Of a stretch of DNA of 64,000 bases, positions 52,075 through 59,025 are shown in pieces; position 1 is the stretch's first letter, and each line of letters opens with the position of its first letter. The DNA is taken from the NCBI RefSeq assembly GCF_000688375.1, contig NZ_JIAF01000004.1, forward strand, positions 2,232,001-2,296,000, written 5' to 3'. The position numbers and the translations under genes are program-made. Below the pieces are notes generated by a model. The model was not told the origin of the DNA. It saw only the letters and a list, made by a program, of their open reading frames with translations, and ran no database searches. This stretch comes from Prevotella sp. HUN102. Its GTDB lineage: Bacteria > Bacteroidota > Bacteroidia > Bacteroidales > Bacteroidaceae.

Positions 52075-52530
52075 ATGAGCAAGAAAAAAACAGCAGTTTT
52101 AATGTTGAGTAAGCAATTTATGACAGGGCATAGTTGCGCTGGAGAGCCTACTGGGTTTGTAGATAAAATCAAAGCAGGTACAAAGCTCCACACCATAAGA
52201 GGGAACTATGACTACTGGGCAAAAAAGGCTGAAAAAATCAATGCAGGAGAAATGGAGTTAAGCATCAGAGTATGGGAGGGCAAACCATACAATAGCCGAC
52301 AGGTTGAAGTTGCAAAACTGGATAAGCTGGGTGTGCAGCAAATGGAGGCTTGTTATGGCAGTAAAGATGCAGTACCTCAAATTTGGATTGATGGCAAGGA
52401 ATATTTAGGCGATATAGAACATATAGCACGCAACGATGGCTTGAGTTATGAGCAATGGGTTAATTGGTTCTTCCAAAAGTCCAACACATTTGAGGGTGTG
52501 ATATTGCAATTTACTGATTTTAGATACTAA
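52075..52530 (+). CDS. ASCH-like phage protein
   Basis: A 151-residue protein with VDKIKAGTKLHTIRGNYDYW, the G-TK-HTIR signature of ASCH-like/PUA-type folds in phages, and a GVILQFTDFRY end. ASCH domains bind RNA or modified nucleotides. A role in nucleic-acid binding is inferred. Confidence 0.65.
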   Translation: MSKKKTAVLMLSKQFMTGHSCAGEPTGFVDKIKAGTKLHTIRGNYDYWAKKAEKINAGEMELSIRVWEGKPYNSRQVEVAKLDKLGVQQMEACYGSKDAVPQIWIDGKEYLGDIEHIARNDGLSYEQWVNWFFQKSNTFEGVILQFTDFRY

Positions 52531-52536
52531 CAAGTT

Positions 52537-52938
52537 ATGGAGCAAGAAATATGGAAGCCAGTAGAAGGCTACACAGGCTATGAGGTTAGCAATATGGGGA
52601 AAGTGCGCAAGTGCGGACATACCGAGATACTCCGTATTGTAAAAGGCTATGGTATGAGGAGGGTAACACTCCGTAAGAACGATGAGTATCACCTTGTAGT
52701 TGTTGCAAAACTTGTACTGGAACATTTTGTTGGTAAGATGCCAGCAGGATATAAGGCTACCTGCATTGATGGTAATTATGAGCATTTGAGTGTAGATAAT
52801 CTATGCTGGGTTGTGCGCAGAAAGAAACGCTACAACAGGCAGTGTAATAAAATTAAGACTGATAAAGAGGCTGTTAGTCGAGTAGAAAACCATATAAATT
52901 GGATTAAAAGAAATGGGAAAAGGAGACATAACAATTAG
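52537..52938 (+). CDS. NUMOD4/HNH-type homing endonuclease relative, probably degenerate
   Basis: A 133-residue protein with an N-terminal NUMOD4 motif (WKPVEGYTGYEVSNMGKVRK). The HNH region is altered: the usual NHIDGN reads ATCIDGNYEHLSVDNLCWV, so the first His is lost. The basic C-terminus would bind DNA. It is probably a homing-endonuclease relative without cutting activity. Confidence 0.7.
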   Translation: MEQEIWKPVEGYTGYEVSNMGKVRKCGHTEILRIVKGYGMRRVTLRKNDEYHLVVVAKLVLEHFVGKMPAGYKATCIDGNYEHLSVDNLCWVVRRKKRYNRQCNKIKTDKEAVSRVENHINWIKRNGKRRHNN

Positions 52939-53176
52939 GCAGCTTGAAAATGGGTGTTTTGATGTGCTTTACAATGAAAAGCGTACAGGAGATTTAAGTT
53001 TCGATGAAATGTTGGGATTGATAGCTGCAATCACAATGCCACAAAAACGCCCCTGTTTACATTGGCTCAAAACAGAGGAATGGCACGAAGAGGAAGCAAG
53101 GCGTTACAAACCAAAGGAAACAGAGCAAGGGGGTATGCCAAAGCTGTTACCACACATAAAGGCTGATAATTTATGA
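52913..53176 (+). CDS. Hypothetical phage protein
   Basis: An 87-residue protein (ITIRQLENGCFDVLYNEKRT, then MLGLIAAITMPQKRPCLHWL), overlapping the NUMOD4 gene by 26 bp and the next gene by 4 bp. No family is recognised. Confidence 0.62.
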   Translation: MGKGDITIRQLENGCFDVLYNEKRTGDLSFDEMLGLIAAITMPQKRPCLHWLKTEEWHEEEARRYKPKETEQGGMPKLLPHIKADNL

Positions 53177-53427
53177 GGTTTGCATTAAGGAACAAAGATA
53201 AGCTAATACAAGCCTTTGGAGAGTCTTTTTATTGCGAACTGGTGGAGTGCTTGAAAAAGTATTTTGAGAGCGACACAGCAAACGACAGGTGCAGTATAGA
53301 TGGCTTAAACAAGGAGGCAATAAAAGTAACAAGCAGTACTGCTGGCGGAATACATATTTTTGCTGTTATAGGGCAAATGTATGATGTTGTTAAGCTGGCA
53401 TACTATAAAACGGAAAACAATGAGTAA
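53173..53427 (+). CDS. Hypothetical phage protein
   Basis: An 84-residue protein (LIQAFGESFYCELVECLKKY and GGIHIFAVIGQMYDVVKLAY). The start shares ATGA with the gene before and the end overlaps the next by 8 bp. Function is unknown. Confidence 0.6.
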   Translation: MRFALRNKDKLIQAFGESFYCELVECLKKYFESDTANDRCSIDGLNKEAIKVTSSTAGGIHIFAVIGQMYDVVKLAYYKTENNE

Positions 53428-53617
53428 TAACAGTAGGAGCAATAAAGCTATAAATAGAGCTAACCCTGTACACGGATTGGAAAAGATACCAACGCATATC
53501 CTACTCAAATACAGCAGGCAAGAGGTTGGGGAGCTTAAAGCATATATTGACGAGTTGGAGTATGAGAATGAAATGCTCCGAGAGAAATTACTTCAAAAGG
53601 AGAATAGCAATGAATAA
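53420..53617 (+). CDS. Small phage protein with C-terminal coiled coil
   Basis: A 65-residue protein, N-terminus Asn/Ser/Arg-rich, then a predicted coiled coil (VGELKAYIDELEYENEMLRE). The start at 53420 gives an 8-bp overlap with the gene before. No function is known. Confidence 0.58.
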   Translation: MSNNSRSNKAINRANPVHGLEKIPTHILLKYSRQEVGELKAYIDELEYENEMLREKLLQKENSNE

Positions 53618-53795
53618 AACAATAGAACAGGCAACAAAAGAGTACACAGATGTAGTTAAACCATATCTTTCAGAGGAGGAAATAGAGTTGGTGCAGAATA
53701 TGCGTTGGCTAACCAGTGGCACGATATACGAGAAGTTGATATGCCAGAAGAAAGATTTGTGCTTGTACGAAGTAGAGAGGGTGGTCTTAATTTAG
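53610..53795 (+). CDS. Small phage protein overlapping the next gene
   Basis: A 61-residue frame (NKTIEQATKEYTDVVKPYLS, then EIELVQNM). The first 35 residues look protein-like. The rest runs antagonistically over the start of the next gene for 91 bp, and the final residues look random. It may be the 5' part of a gene now in two frames. Confidence 0.45.
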   Translation: MNKTIEQATKEYTDVVKPYLSEEEIELVQNMRWLTSGTIYEKLICQKKDLCLYEVERVVLI

Positions 53796-53905
53796 GTATG
53801 AGATATAAAGATGGAAGATTAGGTTTTAGAACTTATGATAATTTCTTAAATATCTCTCACTGGTGCGAGATACCACAATTTGAAAACAAACAATCAAAAA
53901 GGTAA
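53705..53905 (+). CDS. DUF551-like phage protein
   Basis: A 66-residue protein (QWHDIREVDMPEERFVLVRS, then FLNISHWCEIPQFE) that follows the DUF551 pattern: W-I-D then PEE-VLV then ISHW-P. It overlaps the 53610 frame by 91 bp in the -1 frame. The family domain normally starts where this frame starts, so it could be a gene of its own or the second half of a frameshifted fusion. Confidence 0.62.
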   Translation: MANQWHDIREVDMPEERFVLVRSREGGLNLGMRYKDGRLGFRTYDNFLNISHWCEIPQFENKQSKR

Positions 53906-53911
53906 TATGTT

Positions 53912-54292
53912 ATGGATAGCCAAAAAATGATACAATGGATAGCCACCCACCACGTGGGTATTTCCTCAAAAACAATGTGGTCGGCTTTAATGCAGGTAGA
54001 GATAGACCCAAATGTGAGCTATGATATACCCTACGATGTAGATGATTTTTCACGCTGCTATGACCTATATAGGTTTGCAAAGTTAGATTTGAACGATTTG
54101 CGCAAAATAGAAAAGGTTTTCCCATACTGGAAGCCAATCATAGATGTTTGGAGCAACCTTGCCACTGCATACATTGGGCTTTGCTATAAGCGTGTGAATG
54201 AGATTTTGGATAGCACACGTGATGAGGTAATGAGGCTTAAAGGCTACAAAAAAGTATCACAAAATAGCTGGGTAAAGGAGGTGCAAGTATGA
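53912..54292 (+). CDS. Hypothetical phage protein
   Basis: A 126-residue protein (IQWIATHHVGISSKTMWSAL and FSRCYDLYRFAKLDLNDLRK). I recognise the start from other Bacteroidetes phages; no function is known. It shares ATGA with the zincin-like gene. Confidence 0.65.
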   Translation: MDSQKMIQWIATHHVGISSKTMWSALMQVEIDPNVSYDIPYDVDDFSRCYDLYRFAKLDLNDLRKIEKVFPYWKPIIDVWSNLATAYIGLCYKRVNEILDSTRDEVMRLKGYKKVSQNSWVKEVQV

Positions 54293-54642
54293 AGATAGTA
54301 TTTTGCAAATGGTTTCCTTTCAAGGGCTACAAGGCAATTACCGTTCTAAAATGGATATTTGTAAGAAAAGATGCAAAGGTTGCTTTTACCTCTGTGGATT
54401 ACAACCACGAGTGCATACACTATGAGCAGGAGAAAGAGCTATTGTACATTGGATTTTACCTACTGTATGTATTAGAGTTTATTGTAAAGCTCCTCTATTA
54501 CCGCAAATGGCATAAGGCATACAGGAGCATATCCTTTGAGCGTGAGGCATACACAAACCAGTATAACACAGCTTACACCGTAAAGCGTAATAAATTTGCG
54601 TGGAGGCTGTACTTGAAACAGCGTACAAATGAAAGATATTGA
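54289..54642 (+). CDS. Zincin-like phage protein with HExxH motif
   Basis: A 117-residue basic protein with NHECIHYEQEKELLYIGFYL near 44-63: HECIH is an HExxH zinc-protease motif, in a membrane-like helix, and SFEREAYTNQ near 88 offers a third ligand. The YRKWHKAYRSISFEREAY layout recurs in other Bacteroidetes phage proteins. Whether it is an active protease is unknown. It overlaps the methyltransferase gene by 14 bp. Confidence 0.6.
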   Translation: MKIVFCKWFPFKGYKAITVLKWIFVRKDAKVAFTSVDYNHECIHYEQEKELLYIGFYLLYVLEFIVKLLYYRKWHKAYRSISFEREAYTNQYNTAYTVKRNKFAWRLYLKQRTNERY

Positions 54643-55384
54643 GTTATATAACGACCATTTCCAAAACTACAAAACGTATGGCATACCAAAAGCACAGCTT
54701 ATTATTGCCGATATACCATACAACGTGGGCAAAGATGCTTATGGCTCAAATCCTAAATGGTATGTAGGAGGCGATAACAGCAATGGGGAGAGTGAGCTGG
54801 CAAGCAGAGAGTTCTTTGATACGGACAAGGATTTTCGCATTACAGAGTTTCTACACTTTTGTAGCAAGATGCTCATCAAAGAGCCAAAGGAAAGAGGCAA
54901 AAGTCCCTGTATGCTGGTGTTTTGTGAATTTGAACAGCAATTTGAGCTTATTCAAAAGGCAAAGGAATATGGGCTAAACAAGTATATAAATCTTGTTTTT
55001 CGCAAAAACTTTTCTGCACAAGTGCTAAAAGCCAATATGCGTGTAGTAGGCAACTGTGAGTACGGATTATTGCTATACAGGGATAAACTTCCTAAATTCA
55101 ACAATAACGGCTCTATGGTGTTTAATTGCTTCGAATATCAACGAGATACGTACACACCACATATACACCCAACACAAAAGCCTGTAAAGCTATTGGAGCG
55201 TATAATTGAGCTGTTTACAGATGTAGGCGATGTGGTAATAGACCCTTGTGCTGGTAGTGGTACAACACTATTAGCTGCTGCTAATTTAGGCAGGAGGGCA
55301 TACGGCTTTGAGATTAAGAAGAATTTTTGCGCAGAGGCAAGGAGGTGTATTTTGCCACTGGTGCAAAGGAGTTTATTTGTATAA
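54629..55384 (+). CDS. Site-specific DNA methyltransferase (N4/N6 type)
   Basis: A 251-residue enzyme: IADIPYN near residue 27 takes the place of the usual DPPY motif, HPTQKPVKLLERII near 183 and IDPCAGSGTTLLAAANLGRR near 204 are the SAM-binding end of the beta class. No restriction endonuclease gene is adjacent, so it is probably an orphan modification enzyme protecting phage DNA. Confidence 0.87.
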   Translation: MKDIELYNDHFQNYKTYGIPKAQLIIADIPYNVGKDAYGSNPKWYVGGDNSNGESELASREFFDTDKDFRITEFLHFCSKMLIKEPKERGKSPCMLVFCEFEQQFELIQKAKEYGLNKYINLVFRKNFSAQVLKANMRVVGNCEYGLLLYRDKLPKFNNNGSMVFNCFEYQRDTYTPHIHPTQKPVKLLERIIELFTDVGDVVIDPCAGSGTTLLAAANLGRRAYGFEIKKNFCAEARRCILPLVQRSLFV

Positions 55385-55396
55385 ACTGGAAATGCT

Positions 55397-55681
55397 ATGA
55401 GTACATTTGAAAAGATACTGCTTGATTATGGAGGCTACATCTTGATTTGTGTGCGTAATGTTTTCCAAGTAAACGAGGATTACGAGTGTTGCGCAGAGAT
55501 AAACAAAGTATTACAACAGTATGACATATCCACCTCTATGACACAGGAAGATTGGCAGGCTGAAATGTGGCGTACTGGCACAAGTGGAGAGGTTGCTATT
55601 AAAAATGCACCATTTTACTTTTTGGAGGCTTTGAAAATGTGCAAAGATGCAGGAATGTTAGATAAATATATACCTAAATAG
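55397..55681 (+). CDS. Hypothetical phage protein
   Basis: A 94-residue protein (ILLDYGGYILICVRNVFQVN, then EDWQAEMWRTGTSGE). It follows the methyltransferase gene by 12 bp. No family is recognised. Confidence 0.58.
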   Translation: MSTFEKILLDYGGYILICVRNVFQVNEDYECCAEINKVLQQYDISTSMTQEDWQAEMWRTGTSGEVAIKNAPFYFLEALKMCKDAGMLDKYIPK

Positions 55682-55713
55682 CTTATGCGATGTCATTATG
55701 AGAATATTAAGAT

Positions 55714-55772
55714 TGTACATAAATGTACATTATATTGAGTAAAAACTGGGAGAGAAAGTGTGTATTTGTACA
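55714..55772 (+). promoter_or_regulatory. Palindromic TGTACAT sites in a 130-bp gap
   Basis: TGTACAT at 55714-55720 and ATGTACA at 55723-55729 form a palindrome with a 2-bp gap. A third TGTACA lies at 55767-55772. The gap separates the early genes from the exonuclease/SSB group and probably holds a regulated promoter. Confidence 0.4.
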
Positions 55773-55810
55773 CAAAATGCACATAAAACAAGAAGTTAAT
55801 GAGGTAACAA

Positions 55811-56008
55811 ATGAGTAAAGAAAAGGCATACCAGTTTTTTAGACTGGTTGAGCGTATGCGAAAGGCTCAAAAGGAGTATTTCAAATATAGAACCTCTAAT
55901 ATCTTAAACGATAGTAAAAGATTAGAAAAGGAGGTTGATGATGAGATTAGCAGAGTAAATAACTTGCTGCTTGATAAACAGCAGCCAAAACTTTTTAATG
56001 AACAATGA
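55811..56008 (+). CDS. Small hypothetical phage protein
   Basis: A 65-residue, highly charged helical protein (LVERMRKAQKEYFKYRTSNI, then LLDKQQPKLFNEQ). It shares ATGA with the exonuclease gene. The C-terminal QPKLF resembles a clamp-binding peptide, but this is only a resemblance. Confidence 0.58.
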   Translation: MSKEKAYQFFRLVERMRKAQKEYFKYRTSNILNDSKRLEKEVDDEISRVNNLLLDKQQPKLFNEQ

Positions 56009-56595
56009 AACAATTATTTTACGACCTTGAAACAACAGGTACAATGTACTGGAGGAATGGAGTACACCAGTTTAGCGGTATGGTGATAATTGATGGAGAA
56101 ATCAAAGAAACCTTTAACTACAAGGTACGCCCAAATCCAAAAGCCGACATAACAGAGGAGGCTTTGCAAGTGGCAGGAGTATCAAAGGAGGAGATACAAC
56201 TGTACCCACCTATGCAGGAGGTGTACAGTGAGTTTGTACAGATGCTGGGTAAGTACGTTGATAAGTACAACAAAACTGATAAGTTTTTCCTCTGTGGCTA
56301 TAACAATGCCAGTTTTGATAACCAGTTTTTGCGTGCGTGGTTTGTGCAAAATGGGGACAGCTATTTTGGCAGTTGGTTTTGGAGTTCGGCTATTGATGTA
56401 ATGGTGTTGGCTACACAGGCACTAATGGAAGTGAGAAGCCACATGCCAAACTTTAAGCTCTGCACCGTTGCACAAGCGTTTGGGATAAAGATTGAGGAGG
56501 AGAAATTGCACGATGCAATGTACGATATATACCTCACTTATGAGGTGTACAAACGCATTACAAACAATGCCCTCAAAGAGCCTATTACAGAGTAA
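56005..56595 (+). CDS. DnaQ-like 3'-5' exonuclease
   Basis: A 196-residue DEDD exonuclease: LFYDLETTGT at 4-13 gives the first acidic pair, GYNNASFDNQFL near 96 the next Asp, and LHDAMYDIYLTYEVYK near 170 the DEDDh-type His and Asp. It is a stand-alone proofreading or nick-processing enzyme used in phage replication. SSB follows. Confidence 0.85.
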   Translation: MKQLFYDLETTGTMYWRNGVHQFSGMVIIDGEIKETFNYKVRPNPKADITEEALQVAGVSKEEIQLYPPMQEVYSEFVQMLGKYVDKYNKTDKFFLCGYNNASFDNQFLRAWFVQNGDSYFGSWFWSSAIDVMVLATQALMEVRSHMPNFKLCTVAQAFGIKIEEEKLHDAMYDIYLTYEVYKRITNNALKEPITE

Positions 56596-56678
56596 GTATT
56601 ACAGTAGTAGGGTATATAAGTATTATATATATTATATACTAAGTAATAGTACTATTGCCAAAAACAAAAAACAAGATT

Positions 56679-57107
56679 ATGGGAAGTCTAAACAGGGTTG
56701 AGCTTATCGGTAATTTAGGTAAGCAACCCGAAATAAAACAAGTAAACAACGGAAACAAGGTTGCTACGTTCACACTCGCTACAACAGAGCCAGCATACAC
56801 AATGCAGAATGGTACGCAGATACAAGAGAAAACAGAATGGCATAACATTGTAGCGTGGGGCGGTAACGCCTCTATTGCAGAACGCTTTTTGAAGAAAGGG
56901 CAACAGGTGTACATTGAGGGCAAAATGAGAACAAGGAGCTATGATAACAAGAATGGGCAAAAATGCTACATTACGGAGGTTATTTGCGAAAAGATTGTTT
57001 TGCTCTCCAATAGTGGAGGTAAGGCTGAACAACCACAAGCAGAACCACAACCTGTACAACAGGCAGCAGTGAATAATTACAACAATGATGATGATTTACC
57101 ATTTTAG
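56679..57107 (+). CDS. ssb: Single-stranded DNA-binding protein
   Basis: A 142-residue SSB: OB fold with NRVELIGNLGKQPEIKQVNN, WHNIVAWGGNASIAERFLKK and QQVYIEGKMRTRSYDNKNGQ, a Gln/Pro-rich linker and the C-terminal acidic tip DDDLPF that binds partner proteins. The start MGSLNRVELIG is preferred over an in-frame ATG eight codons upstream. A phage-coded SSB next to the exonuclease fits the replication set. Confidence 0.9.
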   Translation: MGSLNRVELIGNLGKQPEIKQVNNGNKVATFTLATTEPAYTMQNGTQIQEKTEWHNIVAWGGNASIAERFLKKGQQVYIEGKMRTRSYDNKNGQKCYITEVICEKIVLLSNSGGKAEQPQAEPQPVQQAAVNNYNNDDDLPF

Positions 57108-57110
57108 GCT

Positions 57111-57317
57111 ATGGCAGCAATAGAATGTAAGGTGCAGCTCTCACAGGAGGAGTTAAACAAAACACTGCACAAAATAACAACAGCTATGTTGCAGAAATTA
57201 CACGATGAGTTGGGAGTTGTTATAACTCGCATACAAAGCCAGCTTGATGCAAACGGCAACATTGAAGATGTATTACTGGTTTATGAGGAAAGGAGGCAAG
57301 AATATGAAACACGATGA
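57111..57317 (+). CDS. Small hypothetical phage protein
   Basis: A 68-residue helical protein (VQLSQEELNKTLHKITTAML). It lies 3 bp after ssb and overlaps the nuclease gene by 14 bp. No family is recognised. Confidence 0.58.
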   Translation: MAAIECKVQLSQEELNKTLHKITTAMLQKLHDELGVVITRIQSQLDANGNIEDVLLVYEERRQEYETR

Positions 57318-57552
57318 AGACGAATTGCAAATAGCTTGCGTAAATTGGTTTGGTATGCAATACCCAAAACTCTCAAAGTTATTGCACCACTCTCCAAATG
57401 GTGGCAGGAGAAATGCAAGAGAAGCTGCAAGGTTCAAGAAAATGGGTACAAGAGCAGGTTTCCCCGATTTGGTACTTATGTACCCAGCGAAAGGGTATCA
57501 CGGCTTGTGCATAGAAATGAAAACTGCAACAGGTAGGCAACAACCAACATAG
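57304..57552 (+). CDS. VRR-NUC-domain nuclease, C-terminally short
   Basis: An 82-residue protein with LQIACVNWFGMQYPKLSKLL, a short HSPNGG linker, RAGFPDLVLMYPA and LCIEMKTATGRQQPT. The catalytic Asp (PDLVL) and Glu-x-Lys (IEMK) of the VRR-NUC family are present. The usual tail after GRQSPEQ-WL and a final GY-V strand is missing, and the stop comes right before the portal gene. A deletion here would also have removed the terminase gene. Confidence 0.7.
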   Translation: MKHDEDELQIACVNWFGMQYPKLSKLLHHSPNGGRRNAREAARFKKMGTRAGFPDLVLMYPAKGYHGLCIEMKTATGRQQPT

Positions 57553-57554
57553 AT

Positions 57555-58976
57555 ATGAGTGTTATTGATTTATTTTTTAGCAAATTCAAAACGGCTGTTG
57601 GCTACCAGCAATCGTTTGAGGAGCTTGTAAATGCTGGCAACATCGGAGGTGCGTTATCCTTAATGAGTAACGACAATATCGAGCAAACAAAAGCTCTCAA
57701 AGAATATAACATTGAAACGCACCCTATTATGGAGCGTATGGATAAGGCTACTTTTGATAAGAACGGCAATTTTACAGGCTGGGTTAAAAGGTGGAAACTC
57801 CCACTCTCCTATCCAAAGTACATTAACGAAATGGCTGTTGTTTTCATTTATGGTCGCCCTGTACAGTGGGTACAATGCTCAAAGGAAACGGATAGGGCTT
57901 ACAAGGCTTATACCGACTTTATAGATGATACACACTTTAACGCACGCATTAGGCAGGCAAAGCGTTTGGCAGGTGCAGAGAAAAAGAGTGCATTGCTCTT
58001 TCACTGTTACCGCAACAAGGAGGGTAAAGCTGATTGCCTCATTAAGGTATTGGCAAAATCGCTGGGCGATGATATTTACTACATTAAAGACCAGTACGAC
58101 CGCCTATTGTACTTTGCACGAGGCTATTACCTAAGAGATAGAGGTAATAGCACAAGCTATTATGTGGATATATACACCGACAACTACACATACCATTGCA
58201 AACGTGCCTCTATGGGCTGGGAGGTTGAACAAGAAATCAACTATGCAGGTAAAAAGCCTATTATACTCTTTGAGCAGGAAAAGGAATGGGACGGAGCTAC
58301 TGCCATTATGGAACGCCAAGAGTATATGAAAAGCCGTACAGCCGATGTAAACGACTATATGGCAGACCCTGCACTGGTGGCTACTGCTGATGTTGTAAAG
58401 GGTTTGCCCGAAAAGGACACAGAAAACAAATTGTATGTGCTGGGAGAAAAGGGAGAGCTTAAATACCTTGTACCCGATACGGCTAATGAGCTTAAAAAGC
58501 AAGAGAGCGAGGATAACGAAAGGCATATCTTCCGCAATACCTTTACGCCTAACATTGATTTCGATACGATGAGCAAGCTAACCAACGTATCTGCTAAGGC
58601 TCTAAAACAAATGATGGTGCTTGCAGAGGTAAAAGCCTCTATGCGTAAGGAAACACACGATGATTACCTCAAGCGTACAGCCAACCTCATTATAGCTATA
58701 CTTGCCAATGTTACCAACATTGAGCTGTACGATGAGCTTATGAAGCTCAAAGTAAAGCACGAGTACCAAGAGCCATTTGGAGAGGATATTGTTGAGGCTA
58801 TGACAACTGCAATTAAGGTTAAGCAAGCAGGTGGTTTGAGTACCGAAACATTTGTTGAGATTAACCCAATGGTAAGAGATAAGCAGTTGGAGAAAGAGCG
58901 CATCAAGAAAGAGGAGGAAGAGAAAGAGGCAAAAGAGGCAGAAACGGCAAAAAATAGCGTATTCAATTACGAGTAA
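57555..58976 (+). CDS. Phage portal protein, SPP1 gp6-like
   Basis: A 473-residue portal subunit: IETHPIMERMDKATFDKNG near 55, KLPLSYPKYINEMAVVFIYG, TDRAYKAYTDF, a central DVVKGLPEKDTENKLYVLGE and C-terminal coiled coil with KEEEEKEAKEAE. This shape fits the SPP1 gp6-type portal family that forms the dodecameric DNA channel at the head vertex. It begins 3 bp after the nuclease stop. No terminase gene precedes it. Confidence 0.82.
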   Translation: MSVIDLFFSKFKTAVGYQQSFEELVNAGNIGGALSLMSNDNIEQTKALKEYNIETHPIMERMDKATFDKNGNFTGWVKRWKLPLSYPKYINEMAVVFIYGRPVQWVQCSKETDRAYKAYTDFIDDTHFNARIRQAKRLAGAEKKSALLFHCYRNKEGKADCLIKVLAKSLGDDIYYIKDQYDRLLYFARGYYLRDRGNSTSYYVDIYTDNYTYHCKRASMGWEVEQEINYAGKKPIILFEQEKEWDGATAIMERQEYMKSRTADVNDYMADPALVATADVVKGLPEKDTENKLYVLGEKGELKYLVPDTANELKKQESEDNERHIFRNTFTPNIDFDTMSKLTNVSAKALKQMMVLAEVKASMRKETHDDYLKRTANLIIAILANVTNIELYDELMKLKVKHEYQEPFGEDIVEAMTTAIKVKQAGGLSTETFVEINPMVRDKQLEKERIKKEEEEKEAKEAETAKNSVFNYE

Positions 58977-59025
58977 TAAAACTTTTTTGCGCTGGTGCTA
59001 CTATTTATAAACAAACACTTATACA

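Noticed and set aside
54629..55384. Restriction-modification system around the phage methyltransferase
   Set aside because: No endonuclease-like gene lies on either side; the neighbours are a zincin-like gene and a small unknown gene.
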